From contig CAYSPS010000005.1 in assembly GCA_964432975.1 (NCBI GenBank), positions 1 through 44,989 of the forward strand: DNA of 44,989 nt. The letters are read 5' to 3'. Shown here piece after piece: positions 1 through 10,094 of the stretch (the stretch's first letter is position 1; each line of letters opens with the position of its first letter). Origin of the DNA: CAYSPS01 sp964432975. GTDB lineage: Bacteria; Babelota; Babeliae; Babelales; UBA12409. Made by a program: the position numbers and the translations under genes. The notes beneath the pieces are model-generated. The model was not told where the DNA came from. It saw nothing but the letters and a program-made list of their open reading frames with translations, and ran no database searches.

Positions 1-309
<309 letters not shown>

Positions 310-429
310 AAAACTTGTTTAAAATCAAATGATGACGGAATCACTCATTCAATGCGGGCACATAAAGCTTTTATGTATTTCAAAGAACAAATTTTTAATT
401 AACCACTCACTTTTTTTAATACATTTTGT

Positions 430-458
430 AGCATATTATGACATTTTCAGTTTGTCAA
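430..458 (-). promoter_or_regulatory. rRNA promoter, proximal
   Basis: Read on the minus strand, a perfect -35 hexamer TTGACA (453-458) is followed by a 17-base spacer and TATGCT (430-435). Transcription would begin near 423, about 115 bases before the mature 16S 5' end. The position and the sigma70-like consensus fit an rRNA operon promoter. Confidence 0.7.
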
Positions 459-534
459 GAACTTTTTCTCGAAAAACGAACCACTCGACATAAACCGGAA
501 CCAAAAATGTCATATTTTCTACGAAAGTATACTT

Positions 535-563
535 ATACTATAAAAGCTTTTTGCACTTGTCAA
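535..563 (-). promoter_or_regulatory. rRNA promoter, distal
   Basis: On the minus strand, TTGACA (558-563), a 17-base spacer and TAGTAT (535-540) form a second sigma70-like promoter about 105 bases upstream of the first. Tandem promoters are usual for rRNA operons. The whole 310-651 interval holds only these two elements and AT-rich leader sequence. Confidence 0.6.
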
Positions 564-651
564 ACATTTTGTTTGAAAAACTAAACTTTTTTATTTTTGT
601 GATCCACAGCATATGTGCATCAAACTTAATTTGAATAAACTTGGTTAAAAT

Positions 652-1416
652 TTATTCATTATTTGGCACACCAAACTGCTTTTTGACATGCTCAAGCCAA
701 TTGGCATAAAAAGTTTCTTGTGAAACACCGACAATTTTTTCAAAGTTTCCAAAATCACGCACAAGCGCAGGAATTGCTGACATGCCATGTCGTTGAACAA
801 GAAACTCTACTAAACTATATGCGCATTGGCCGTGAAAATTACTGAGATAATCAAATTGATTTAACGTCAAAACTTGCCCAGTGGAAACAGCTAATTTAAG
901 CTTTTCTTCATATGATGGTATAAGACGGCCACCAAAGGCTTCATACAAACCAAAACCATAATAAAACCACTCTGGCAGCGATTGTTTTTTAGAAATATTG
1001 TGCATTAATGCTTTTGTAATAGGTGACCCAAGAAACGAAATACTACTTTGATAGTCGTGCTTTGGGCCGGAATTTGTTGGCGAAACAAGATAAACATTCC
1101 CATCGTTACGTTCACCACAAACGATCAAACTTGGCATCGATGCAGCAAAACCAAAATGTTTATGATACGCGTCGACTGATGGAAATACAAAAATATTTAT
1201 TTTGTCAGCTGGCATAAAAGCTAAATCTTTGGTTACCTGCTGATATACGTCCTCTGAGCGTTTTACAATATCTGGAATTGAAACATCTTCTTGCTGACTA
1301 AACACGTTAAAGTGTTCCGATTCTTGCCTGAGCGCAAAGCCAGCTGGAATATCACCGGCACAAAAAACTTTGCTTAAAAACGCGCAAACAACAAAGAGCA
1401 AGCTATAATTTTTCAC
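652..1416 (-). CDS. secreted peptidase-MA-like protein, degenerate active site
   Basis: The 254-residue product starts with a signal peptide (hydrophobic core about residues 4-18, cleavage near FCAG). The C-terminal half has the layout of peptidase MA-like gluzincins: a helix where HExxH is expected, then PEWFYYGFGLYEA (about 149-161), where family members typically have P-x-W-x-x-E-G-x-A-x-Y, and a closing YANWL helix. The helix reads ALMHNIS, so the HExxH zinc motif is absent and a protease activity is doubtful. The start is GTG at 1416, preceded by GAGGAG at good spacing. It may be a binding or structural derivative acting outside the cytoplasm. The family call is an inference from motif layout. 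Confidence 0.5.
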   Translation of the reverse strand: MKNYSLLFVVCAFLSKVFCAGDIPAGFALRQESEHFNVFSQQEDVSIPDIVKRSEDVYQQVTKDLAFMPADKINIFVFPSVDAYHKHFGFAASMPSLIVCGERNDGNVYLVSPTNSGPKHDYQSSISFLGSPITKALMHNISKKQSLPEWFYYGFGLYEAFGGRLIPSYEEKLKLAVSTGQVLTLNQFDYLSNFHGQCAYSLVEFLVQRHGMSAIPALVRDFGNFEKIVGVSQETFYANWLEHVKKQFGVPNNE

Positions 1417-1448
1417 AAAATTCTCCTCAAAATTCTGGCATTCTTCAC

Positions 1449-1476
1449 ACTTTAATTAAAGCGCGATTATTGTCAA
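1449..1476 (-). promoter_or_regulatory. promoter of the peptidase-MA-like gene
   Basis: The minus strand has TTGACA (1471-1476), a 16-base spacer and TAAAGT (1449-1454), placed 33 bases upstream of the GTG start at 1416. The -35 box overlaps the uvrB stop codon, so the gene probably has its own promoter rather than relying on read-through. Confidence 0.5.
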
Positions 1477-3437
1477 CGACCTGATTGAGCCAATTTATCC
1501 TTAATCTCTTGCCATTCCTGACGTAGCTTTATGGCTGTTTCAAAATCAAGTGCTTCAGCTGATTGTTGCATCTGTTCTTCAAGCTCAACAATTTTTTCAA
1601 GAAGCTTAGTGCGCGAAAGTTTTTTTGAAATCTTTTTCAATGTTGGCGACGCTGCAGCAATAGCTTGTTGCAGTGAACTAATACTTTTTACCACATCGCG
1701 TTTCACCGTTTGTGGCGTAATATTATGTTTCTTGTTATACGCTATCTGCAGTTCACGTCGACGATTGGTCTCCTCAATCGCTTCGCGCATTGAGCCAGTT
1801 ATTTTATCAGCATATAACAGCACACGTGACTCAACATTGCGTGCTGCACGTCCAATGGTCTGCACAAGCGATCGCTTATCACGCAAAAATGACTCTTTAT
1901 CTGCATCCATAATGGCAACAAGGCTGACTTCGGGCAAATCAAGCCCTTCACGCAATAAATTTACTCCAACAAGACAATCAAAAACTCCCGTGCGCAATTT
2001 ATGCAAAATCTCAGTTCGCTCTGGCGTTTTAATTTCGCTGTGCAAATAACATACTTTTATGCGCTCATCTTCAAGGTAATCTGCAAGCTCTTCGGCCATC
2101 TTTTTGGTCATCACCGTCACAAGTGTACGATAGCCGCATGCGGCGGTTGCCTTAATTTGCTCGAGCAAATCTTTAATTTGATTCGTGCGTGAGCGAATTT
2201 CAACAACTGGATCCACCAAACCGGTTGGACGAATTATTTGTTCAACCACGTGATTACTGCGCGTAAATTCATATTCACTCGGCGTAGCTGAGACAAAAAT
2301 AACATCAGAAAGTTTTCGTTCTATCTCATCAAAATTTAATGGACGATTATCAAGCGCTGATGGCAAACGAAAACCATACTCAACAAGAGATTTTTTGCGT
2401 GACTGATCACCAACGTACATGCCGCGCAATTGCGCAACACTCATGTGCGATTCGTCAATCACACATAAAAAATCTTTTGGGAAAAAATCCAGTAAACAAA
2501 ATGGTGCTTGCCCGCGAGTTCGACCATCAAAATGTACTGAGTAATTTTCAATACCATTGCAATAACCGTACTGTTCAAGCAATTCAAGGTCATGCGTTAC
2601 ACGACGCGATAATCGGTCTGCATATAATGGATTTTTAATTTTGGGCACATAGTCTGCAAGCTCCTGTTTGATACTGGCAAGCGCTGCATGCTTTTTGTCT
2701 TGTGTCGTCACAAAGTGTTTTGCCGGAAACACAACAATGTTGTCGATTTTTTCTATCACATTATTATTTTTGCGATCAACCCAAAACATTTCTTCTATGC
2801 GATCACCAAACAATTCTATACGCAACTTGTGTTTGTAGTATGGCACATACACGTCAATGGTATTGCCAAGCACACTAAACGTACCCGCCTGTTGTTTTGC
2901 GTCATTACGTTCGTACTGAATAAAAATTAATTTATGAATAAGTCCTTGGCGCGAAATTTTTTCGTTAACCACAAGCGGCAATGCAAGTTCGCGATAATCA
3001 GCCGGATTACCCAGCGAGTAAATACACGAAACCGATGCTACAACAACAACATCGGGCCGACTCATGAGCGAAGCAGTTGCTTCGATGCGCAATCGCTCTA
3101 TCTCCTCATTTACTTTTGTTTCTTTGGGAATATAAATATCTTGGGCAGGTAAATACGACTCGGGTTGGTAATAATCATAGTAACTGACAAAATAACAAAC
3201 TTTGTTTTCTGGAAAAAACTGATAGAACTCTTCATATAATTGCGCCGCCAATGTTTTATTGGGCGAAATTACGAGCACCGGTTTTTTGTACTGCGCAATA
3301 ACATTTGCAAGCGTAAACGTTTTGCCAGAACCTGTCACACCCATTAATACCGATTTTCCCGGACGGCCGGAACATAGATTTTTTATTGCAGCTGGTTGAC
3401 TGCCAGCAGGCTTGAACGGTGCGTGTAATGTAAACAT
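1473..3437 (-). CDS. uvrB: UvrABC excision nuclease subunit B
   Basis: UvrB is the damage-verifying DEAD-like helicase of nucleotide excision repair, working with UvrA and UvrC. Visible motifs are Walker A GVTGSGKT near residue 33, the beta-hairpin region with YDYYQPESY, CIYSLGNP, the helicase motifs ending in QTIGRAARN, and a C-terminal UVR domain (LEEQMQQSAEALDFETA) that contacts UvrC. Length, 654 residues, is normal for the family. I chose the ATG at 3437 because the protein then begins MFTLHAPFKPAG, as in other UvrB proteins, and a G-rich ribosome site precedes it. An upstream in-frame GTG at 3458 would add 7 residues. Confidence 0.95.
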   Translation of the reverse strand: MFTLHAPFKPAGSQPAAIKNLCSGRPGKSVLMGVTGSGKTFTLANVIAQYKKPVLVISPNKTLAAQLYEEFYQFFPENKVCYFVSYYDYYQPESYLPAQDIYIPKETKVNEEIERLRIEATASLMSRPDVVVVASVSCIYSLGNPADYRELALPLVVNEKISRQGLIHKLIFIQYERNDAKQQAGTFSVLGNTIDVYVPYYKHKLRIELFGDRIEEMFWVDRKNNNVIEKIDNIVVFPAKHFVTTQDKKHAALASIKQELADYVPKIKNPLYADRLSRRVTHDLELLEQYGYCNGIENYSVHFDGRTRGQAPFCLLDFFPKDFLCVIDESHMSVAQLRGMYVGDQSRKKSLVEYGFRLPSALDNRPLNFDEIERKLSDVIFVSATPSEYEFTRSNHVVEQIIRPTGLVDPVVEIRSRTNQIKDLLEQIKATAACGYRTLVTVMTKKMAEELADYLEDERIKVCYLHSEIKTPERTEILHKLRTGVFDCLVGVNLLREGLDLPEVSLVAIMDADKESFLRDKRSLVQTIGRAARNVESRVLLYADKITGSMREAIEETNRRRELQIAYNKKHNITPQTVKRDVVKSISSLQQAIAAASPTLKKISKKLSRTKLLEKIVELEEQMQQSAEALDFETAIKLRQEWQEIKDKLAQSGR

Positions 3438-3466
3438 GAGATTAAAAGCCCCCATCACTTGTTTTT

Positions 3467-3495
3467 AGTATAACAAAAGCTAGAAATTCTCACAA
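3467..3495 (-). promoter_or_regulatory. uvrB promoter
   Basis: On the minus strand TTGTGA (3490-3495), a 17-base spacer and TATACT (3467-3472) form a good sigma70-like promoter 30 bases before the uvrB ATG. I saw no LexA-like operator overlapping it. Confidence 0.6.
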
Positions 3496-3515
3496 AAATT
3501 ACACCCACGCACAAA

Positions 3516-6500
3516 TTAATTACATACGCGTTGCGTACGGCAATATCTTTTTTGAATAGCGCGCGCAAGCGCACTTTTGGTATATTCCCGCGCATAAAAA
3601 CCAAAATTTGCTGCGCCAGCCACTCCTGAAGCAACAGTAACCGTTTTGCTCAGTGGCGTTGTTGCATAAAAACCGGCTGGCGCACGTACAGTAACTGAAT
3701 ATGTTCCACTGCTCAGATTCGTAAATAAATAATTACCATCACCAACGCTCGTTTGTGTTGTTGTTGTTCCGGCAGCATTTTTAAGTGTTATCGTTATTCC
3801 ACCCATACCAACATCTTCAAATGCCTTGGTCCCATCTCTTGCCGAAGTATAAAATACGCTGCCAGAAACACTATTCTCCATTTGCATACCAAAATTAGCA
3901 GCGCCGGCACCCGTCGCCGTTGCTATCGTCACCGATTGCGTCAAGGAAGAAACAGGGGCGCACCGTGCTGGCTTTGTCGCAACAACAGAATAATTTCCCT
4001 CACTGACAACATTAAACGCATACACCCCATCAGACGCTGCAGCAGTTTGTTTGAGTGTTGTTCCTGCCGCGTTTTTTAATGCGATGGAAGCTCCTTGTTT
4101 ACCACGTTCATTAATTCCTTGCCGCTCGCTTGCTGATACATCAAAAAATACTCTCCCTGTTATGGTATTAGGTAGCTGCAAACCAAAATTTGCAAATGCT
4201 GATTGTTGTGCTGTAAGGGTCACTGTTTTACTTATTGTAGCAGTCGTATACCCCGTATAATTAGAAATTGTCACACTATATGGACCAGGAGCCAGAGAAG
4301 AAAATGCGTAATAACCATTACCAGCAGTTGTTGTAGAAGAGATGCCATTTGAACCGGTTAATGTTACCGTAACTCCACCAATACCTGGCTCATTAAATTG
4401 TTGATGTCCCCCGGCACTATAATCAAGCCACACAACACCAACAACGCTATTTACGGGTGCAACGCCAAAATTTGCCGCGCAAACATTTCTCGATACAAGA
4501 TCAACTGTTCGCTGCGATCCAGCAGTGCAATAAAATCCACTTCCTGTTGTCGCTTGTACACTATATATCCCGGCTGGGATATTCGTAATTTTATACAACC
4601 CTTGAGCATTACTCGTCGCTTTCGCAACGACGTTGCCAGCAAAATTTCTCAACGTCAAGCTAACCCCTGGGCGCCCCAGTGCATTACGCTGTTGTACTTG
4701 ATCGCCATTGAGATCGTTAAATACTATCCCGCTCACTGTGCAACATTCTTTTTTCCCAAAATCACAGTTTGCAACTCCAACTGACGGATTTAAACATGCT
4801 GGCTGCGTCGTCAATTCAGTCGCGCCATAGCCGGTAGGATTTGTTGATTTTAAAATAAAAAACTGGGGTTCACTGGTAAGGTCGCGGCTAAAAGTATAAT
4901 TCCCATTTGCCTGAGAAAACGTTGAGGCAATAAGTGTTACACCAGTCTCATTATATAAATACACTGGTTGGGCATTTAAACCAATACCAATATTTTGATA
5001 CGCATCAGCATTGTTATCATTAAATACGGTACCACTCAAAGTCCCTATCGCCTGAAAGCCAAAATTAACGGTTAAGTGCGCAGCCCCGGTTGTTATGCCA
5101 ACCTCAAGAGGTGTCGTATTGGCATAACCGCTCACAGAATCACATACTACCAAATAGTTTGTTCCCGAGGGTAAACTCGAGACATCTATTTGATATGCCC
5201 CATAAGCATCTGTAAGTGTTTCTTGAATAACGACTTCAGACGTATTCTTGAAGCTCACTTTTGCATTACGAATGCCTGACTCATTATGATCTTGTATACC
5301 GTTGCCATTTACGTCATTAAACACTATTCCAGAAAGTTGCGCACTGAGTTTTAAACCAAAAATCACATTAATCGCTTGACCGGCAACTAAATCAGCCGAA
5401 ATAGTAGTCGCCGTTGTCGTAACAAATCCAGTTGGTACCGTTACCGCTATGCTATATGTTCCAAGTGTCGTCAATGAGGTAAATTGAAACTCACCATGCG
5501 TATCAGTCGTTGCAACTGTTGTGCCACCTCCAGGGGCAGTTAAGGTCACCTGTATACCAGCCATACCTGGTTCATTGACCGCTTTCAAACCATCGCCATT
5601 CAAATCATTAAATACGGTTCCGCCAATAGTGCCCTGCGCTTGAAACCCAAAATTCGCAATCGGAGAACTTGGAATATTAACCGTTTGTGTTGTTGGCGTT
5701 GTGGCATTAAAACCCGTCGGCGCTGCTGCTGTAACCGTATAATTTTCTGAGGTAGTCAACGCTGGAAATGAATATACGCCATGAGCTAAAGACGTCGTCG
5801 TTGCGATGACGGTTGATGAACTATTGCGCAATGTTAATGCAACGCCGCTCAAGCCAGGCTCATTGACTTGCATTGTACCATCGCCATTCAAATCTTGAAA
5901 TACAACACCAGACACAATAGTATTTGATGAAAAACCAAAATTTGCGCTTGCTGAACTACCAGTAGGAACGGTTATTGCACGCGATGTTGGTGTCGTGGCA
6001 ACAAAGCCACTTGGTGTTGTAACTGAAATGGTGTAATTACCAGCAGGTACTGAAGAGAAATTATACCCGCCAGCACTTCCTGTGGTGGTTGATCCAATGC
6101 CCGCCAGTGCCACGCTCACGCCACCTATTCCCCCCTCACCACTATCTTGGGCGCCATTTGCATTCAAATCATTAAACACGGTTCCTGAAACCGCCCCTTG
6201 CCCTTGAAATCCAAAGTTGGCCGATGCCGATCCACCAGAATAAAATGTTACCACACGTGAAGTCGGTGTCGTTGCGACAAACCCGCTTGGTGTGCTCGCT
6301 GTCACGGTATAGGTACCCGGAGTTTTATTAAGAAATTGATAATCACCATTAACTGACGTTGTCGTAGAATCTGAATCAGATAAGTCTACGGTCACACCCG
6401 CTAGGCCCGGTTCATCAACTTGTTTCATACCATCACCATCAAGATCATTAAATATGTTGCCGGTAATCGCACCATTTGCTTGCAAACCAAAACTCGTTGA

Positions 6501-8903
6501 TACGGAACCACCAGAAACGAGAGTAACTGGACGCGTAGTTAATGTTGTTGGTGTAAAACCGCTTGGAACCGTTATTTCGACAGTATATGTTCCTGGCGTT
6601 ATCGATGGAAATATATAACTACCATTACTATCAGAAACTGTGGTCGTAACCGTCGTTGAACCACTTTTAAGCGTAACCGTTACTCCCACAACGCCCGGCT
6701 CGCCCAATTCCTGAATTCCGTCGCCATCCAGATCATCAAAAACTGTTCCAGAAATTACCCCCTGTGCTATAAAACCAAAATTCGCGCTTGATGATCCACC
6801 AGAAGCAACAGATATTGCCTGCGATGTTGCTGTTGTTGGCACATAACCAGAGGGAGTTGTTGCACTCACGATATATGCTCCTGGACTAACTGTTGTAAAC
6901 GTGTATGCGCCCCCTACGCCGGTTGTTGTACTCGTTGAGCTACTCCCTGATGTCAAGGTAACAGTAACACCCGTGATACCACCTTCGGTTAAATCTTGTA
7001 TCCCGTTGCCATTTTCATCCTGAAAAACAACGCCAGAAACTGCACCTTTAAGTTGAAAACCAAAATTGGCAGAACCCGAACTGCTTGCTGTTGGCAGTGT
7101 AACTATCTGCGATGTCACCGTTGTTGCAACGTAATTTGTAAGTGCTGCCTGCGAGGTATTGATAGAAATGGTATATGTTCCCGTTGCTAATCCAGTAAAT
7201 TGATAGGCACCTAAAACACCCAGTGCGCCAGTCCCATCATCGGTAACATATGTTTCCGTTGACAAGTCTGGTTTTGTTAAAGTAACAGTAATACCCGCCA
7301 AACCAACCTCGCCGCCGTCCTTAATACCATCCCCATTGGTATCAACAAATACAATGCCAGAAATAGTTGATTCCTGCTGAAAACCAAAATTTATTGTTGT
7401 ACATGCACTTGATGTTACCGAAATTGTTTGCGTAAGATTGGTTGTCGGTACGTATCCAGCAGGTGTTGTTGCCGTCACCGTATACGTATTTGGTGTTAAT
7501 CCAGATTTTGAATATGCACCATTTGCATCGGTTATCGGCTCATCAATAAGGGTCGACCCTTGCTTAATCGTAACCGTAACACCAGCAATTCCCGCTTCAC
7601 CGCTTGCCTGAATTCCGTTACCATTTAAATCATTAAATACGGTACCATTTACCGCACCCGTAGTAGAATTAAGATAGCGCAATACCACGTACAAATCGGA
7701 AGACACACCACATACTGCAATCGTACCGCATGTTTGAATCACAAGTGAAGAAGCAACATCATTGGTCCCCACATTCGTTCTCACAATGCCCCCAGAACCA
7801 AATGCTGAATCAAGAACTCCTGTCGTTGTATAGCGAACTAACCCAATATCATTGCCACCTTCACCAGCCACGAGAATTCGCGAATTGGTAGTGTCATATG
7901 CTACTGCCATGGCACCGTACGGACTCATGCTTCCACCATTTACCGGAGTGATAACAATACCGCTTAAATTAAATGTAGTATCAAGTTGCCCAAACGTGTC
8001 TAAACGAACGGTTGCAAAGTACCACGGTGCACCAGAGCGTGCAATACCTGCAGCAAGAATTTTACCATCCGGTTGCAATGCTATCGCATTGGCAAAGTTG
8101 ATACCACTAGTAGCTGGAACAAGTTTGATTCCACCGGTCCCAAATACGGGATCTAATGTTCCAGTTGTATCTAAGCGAATAAATGCAAATTGATCGCTTG
8201 CACGACCAGCAACAACAATGTATTGGTCTGCAGATTGCACAACAACACCATGGGCAACTTGCGTGCCACTGCCTACCGGTGGCGTCACATACCCGGCTCC
8301 GCCACCAAATGTCGCTGTATCCAAAACACCAACGGACGTATAACGAGCAATAACAAATTTATTATTCCCCACACCAGCAACAACAATCTTGCCATCCGCT
8401 TGTATTGCAATCCCATAGGCAATGTCAGTTGTGTTTACAGCAATTTTTTTTGTTACATACCCAACACCATTAAATGTAGTGTCAAGAGCACCGGCCGTCG
8501 TATAACGGGCAACCAAAAGAGATGTCCGTTGCCCCCCACCAGTTAATGCATAGCCCGCAACAACCAACCGCCCATTGCTATCAAGTGCAGCGGCATAGCC
8601 AGCAGCAGCACTTCCCACGAGTGTTGTTGTTTTTCCTAGTGTTCCATAACTCGTGTCAATCGTTCCATTGGTATTATAGCGAACGATACCAATATGGGGC
8701 ACACCTCCCACACGTGCTTCGCCAACCGCAATTAATTTCCCATCACCCTGCTCAACCAGTGCATGACCAAACTCTATACCTGCATCAAATGTCGTTGTAA
8801 CATAGCCAACGCCATTAAAGCTCGTATCCAAATCACCGAGAGCTGCCCATAAAGAGCAATAACTTCCCACAATCAACAAAAAAAAATTTTTATCGATCTT
8901 CAT
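3516..8903 (-). CDS. giant secreted protein: Delta-60 repeats plus 14 SdrD-type B domains
   Basis: The 1795-residue product has a signal peptide (about residues 1-20). The first roughly 400 residues are Delta-60-type repeats, with units like GxLDTTFNGxGYV and QxDGKIVVAG spaced 50-65 residues apart, a propeller-like arrangement. Fourteen Cna-B/SdrD-type domains of about 90-100 residues follow, each opening with a variant of SGTVFNDLNGDG and closing with a variant of SANFGF. In Gram-positive adhesins these form rigid, calcium-stabilised stalks. Here no LPXTG motif is seen; the tail is basic and Cys-containing. A GAGGGG ribosome site precedes the ATG. The outer-membrane protein gene ends 12 bases upstream, so both are probably cotranscribed. 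It is likely a surface or secreted adhesin; the ligand is unknown. Confidence 0.85.
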   Translation of the reverse strand: MKIDKNFFLLIVGSYCSLWAALGDLDTSFNGVGYVTTTFDAGIEFGHALVEQGDGKLIAVGEARVGGVPHIGIVRYNTNGTIDTSYGTLGKTTTLVGSAAAGYAAALDSNGRLVVAGYALTGGGQRTSLLVARYTTAGALDTTFNGVGYVTKKIAVNTTDIAYGIAIQADGKIVVAGVGNNKFVIARYTSVGVLDTATFGGGAGYVTPPVGSGTQVAHGVVVQSADQYIVVAGRASDQFAFIRLDTTGTLDPVFGTGGIKLVPATSGINFANAIALQPDGKILAAGIARSGAPWYFATVRLDTFGQLDTTFNLSGIVITPVNGGSMSPYGAMAVAYDTTNSRILVAGEGGNDIGLVRYTTTGVLDSAFGSGGIVRTNVGTNDVASSLVIQTCGTIAVCGVSSDLYVVLRYLNSTTGAVNGTVFNDLNGNGIQASGEAGIAGVTVTIKQGSTLIDEPITDANGAYSKSGLTPNTYTVTATTPAGYVPTTNLTQTISVTSSACTTINFGFQQESTISGIVFVDTNGDGIKDGGEVGLAGITVTLTKPDLSTETYVTDDGTGALGVLGAYQFTGLATGTYTISINTSQAALTNYVATTVTSQIVTLPTASSSGSANFGFQLKGAVSGVVFQDENGNGIQDLTEGGITGVTVTLTSGSSSTSTTTGVGGAYTFTTVSPGAYIVSATTPSGYVPTTATSQAISVASGGSSSANFGFIAQGVISGTVFDDLDGDGIQELGEPGVVGVTVTLKSGSTTVTTTVSDSNGSYIFPSITPGTYTVEITVPSGFTPTTLTTRPVTLVSGGSVSTSFGLQANGAITGNIFNDLDGDGMKQVDEPGLAGVTVDLSDSDSTTTSVNGDYQFLNKTPGTYTVTASTPSGFVATTPTSRVVTFYSGGSASANFGFQGQGAVSGTVFNDLNANGAQDSGEGGIGGVSVALAGIGSTTTGSAGGYNFSSVPAGNYTISVTTPSGFVATTPTSRAITVPTGSSASANFGFSSNTIVSGVVFQDLNGDGTMQVNEPGLSGVALTLRNSSSTVIATTTSLAHGVYSFPALTTSENYTVTAAAPTGFNATTPTTQTVNIPSSPIANFGFQAQGTIGGTVFNDLNGDGLKAVNEPGMAGIQVTLTAPGGGTTVATTDTHGEFQFTSLTTLGTYSIAVTVPTGFVTTTATTISADLVAGQAINVIFGLKLSAQLSGIVFNDVNGNGIQDHNESGIRNAKVSFKNTSEVVIQETLTDAYGAYQIDVSSLPSGTNYLVVCDSVSGYANTTPLEVGITTGAAHLTVNFGFQAIGTLSGTVFNDNNADAYQNIGIGLNAQPVYLYNETGVTLIASTFSQANGNYTFSRDLTSEPQFFILKSTNPTGYGATELTTQPACLNPSVGVANCDFGKKECCTVSGIVFNDLNGDQVQQRNALGRPGVSLTLRNFAGNVVAKATSNAQGLYKITNIPAGIYSVQATTGSGFYCTAGSQRTVDLVSRNVCAANFGVAPVNSVVGVVWLDYSAGGHQQFNEPGIGGVTVTLTGSNGISSTTTAGNGYYAFSSLAPGPYSVTISNYTGYTTATISKTVTLTAQQSAFANFGLQLPNTITGRVFFDVSASERQGINERGKQGASIALKNAAGTTLKQTAAASDGVYAFNVVSEGNYSVVATKPARCAPVSSLTQSVTIATATGAGAANFGMQMENSVSGSVFYTSARDGTKAFEDVGMGGITITLKNAAGTTTTQTSVGDGNYLFTNLSSGTYSVTVRAPAGFYATTPLSKTVTVASGVAGAANFGFYAREYTKSALARAIQKRYCRTQRVCN

Positions 8904-8915
8904 AAAATCCCCTCT

Positions 8916-9983
8916 TTAAAAAGCTGCACCAAATGAACACCAGACTGCCCACTGCTCAAGAGCTGTTTTTATTTTCCGTGGCCAACAGTTTGCTCTCACA
9001 TAAATACGTGGTGCAAATTCATATGAAATCCCTAATCCCATCATGACAGGAAAATCATGTTGTTTTCCGTGATACGCAAGAGCGCCATAGATCTTGTGTG
9101 TATGTGTGCGCGGATGGGCCGCCGAGCAGCTATTCAAATCTGTTGATTTTAACGGCGTACACGATGTCGTGCTGCTTACGGCATTTGTACCATCAACTGA
9201 TTGAGAAATATTGGCCGTTGGCGAGCAACTCAACGCCGGATCGCAACCAGAAGCAAGATTATAGATATAATAATTATCACAAAAACAGGTGGTACACATA
9301 TTAATAGATTCACGATCGCGCCACCAAAAATTATATCCAACTTCGATATGATGCTGTGCATGTTCATAATGCAGAGCAGCCCAAAGATCAATCGTACTTC
9401 CGAGTGTTACTCGTACATCATGGGTACATAAATTAATTGCCGGCAACGTATTAAATTGTTGCGCCTCAGTTACCAGTAATAAATATCGTGACCAATCACC
9501 ATTACACGTCAAATCAAATGAGCGCCGTTCGTTATTGGCAAACGCATAGCAATAGCGCACATCAGTCAATACGGTCCATTGTCTGTTATCATGATCAGCA
9601 AATAGTACACTTGCATTTAGCCCACCGCCAATACGAGCATGTACGGTACCAACGAGCGGCTCGAATAAATAACATGAACATGGCTTATTACCTGTTGGAA
9701 TCGACGTACATGCATAAAGACCAATATGTTTTTTTAAAGTCCGCACCAAATCATAACCAAGCTTGATGTAAATATCATCAAGACCGTCTTGCGTTAACCA
9801 GCCATCGGCAATTTTACCAGCAGTCCATTCTGGATTATTAAATGCATCAAGAAATGTTTTGATATTATCAACCGCACCCAAACAGGTACTTGCCTCATGC
9901 AAATTCATAGCATGTCGTACATGCACAACCGCCGTATTCAAACTTAACCAGGTGTATGGCAATGCACGGTGTAAATCAAAAAA
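8916..9983 (-). CDS. outer-membrane beta-barrel-like protein, C-terminal part (split by assembly gap)
   Basis: This is the C-terminal part of a Cys-rich, aromatic-rich protein with alternating polar/apolar strands and a terminal phenylalanine (SFGAAF), a common signature of outer-membrane beta-barrels. The reading frame stays open upstream of the TTG at 9962 through FFDLHRALPYTW, so the true start is not here but beyond the N run. The N-terminal part is at 10095-10479. Bases 9984-10084 look foreign to the gene (see findings). A repeated Cys-rich loop region lies around residues 230-290. It is probably cotranscribed with the giant repeat protein downstream. The transport or adhesion role is unknown. 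Confidence 0.6.
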   Translation of the reverse strand, partial: FFDLHRALPYTWLSLNTAVVHVRHAMNLHEASTCLGAVDNIKTFLDAFNNPEWTAGKIADGWLTQDGLDDIYIKLGYDLVRTLKKHIGLYACTSIPTGNKPCSCYLFEPLVGTVHARIGGGLNASVLFADHDNRQWTVLTDVRYCYAFANNERRSFDLTCNGDWSRYLLLVTEAQQFNTLPAINLCTHDVRVTLGSTIDLWAALHYEHAQHHIEVGYNFWWRDRESINMCTTCFCDNYYIYNLASGCDPALSCSPTANISQSVDGTNAVSSTTSCTPLKSTDLNSCSAAHPRTHTHKIYGALAYHGKQHDFPVMMGLGISYEFAPRIYVRANCWPRKIKTALEQWAVWCSFGAAF

Positions 9984-10084
9984 ACATTGAAGCTGCGCAC
10001 CAGATCCCGCATGCTGCGCATCCGCTCCCGCTGTTCGAACGCCGGCATCGTCAGCGCCGTGTACAGGGCGCTGACGATGCCGGC
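9984..10084. other. probable chimeric high-GC sequence at scaffold gap edge
   Basis: About 69% of bases 9991-10084 are G or C, against an AT-rich surrounding. Read on the minus strand in a frame not used by the host gene, it encodes ALYTALTMPAFEQRERM and continues to VRSFNV, which resembles the C-terminal part of trehalose-6-phosphate synthase (OtsA). It also contains a perfect 18-bp inverted repeat (10041-10058 and 10067-10084) that stops exactly at the N run. It is best read as an assembly or amplification artefact rather than part of the local gene. Confidence 0.6.
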
Positions 10085-10094
10085 NNNNNNNNNN
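10085..10094. other. assembly gap (10 N)
   Basis: Ten N bases inside the outer-membrane protein gene. The two flanking parts of that gene are not in the same frame if the gap is taken as exactly 10 bases, so the run is a placeholder for unknown length. Confidence 0.99.

Noticed and set aside
10051..10084. Continuation of the outer-membrane protein frame past the gap (PASSAPCTRR)
   Set aside because: It depends on the N run being exactly 10 bases and reads foreign-looking high-GC sequence.
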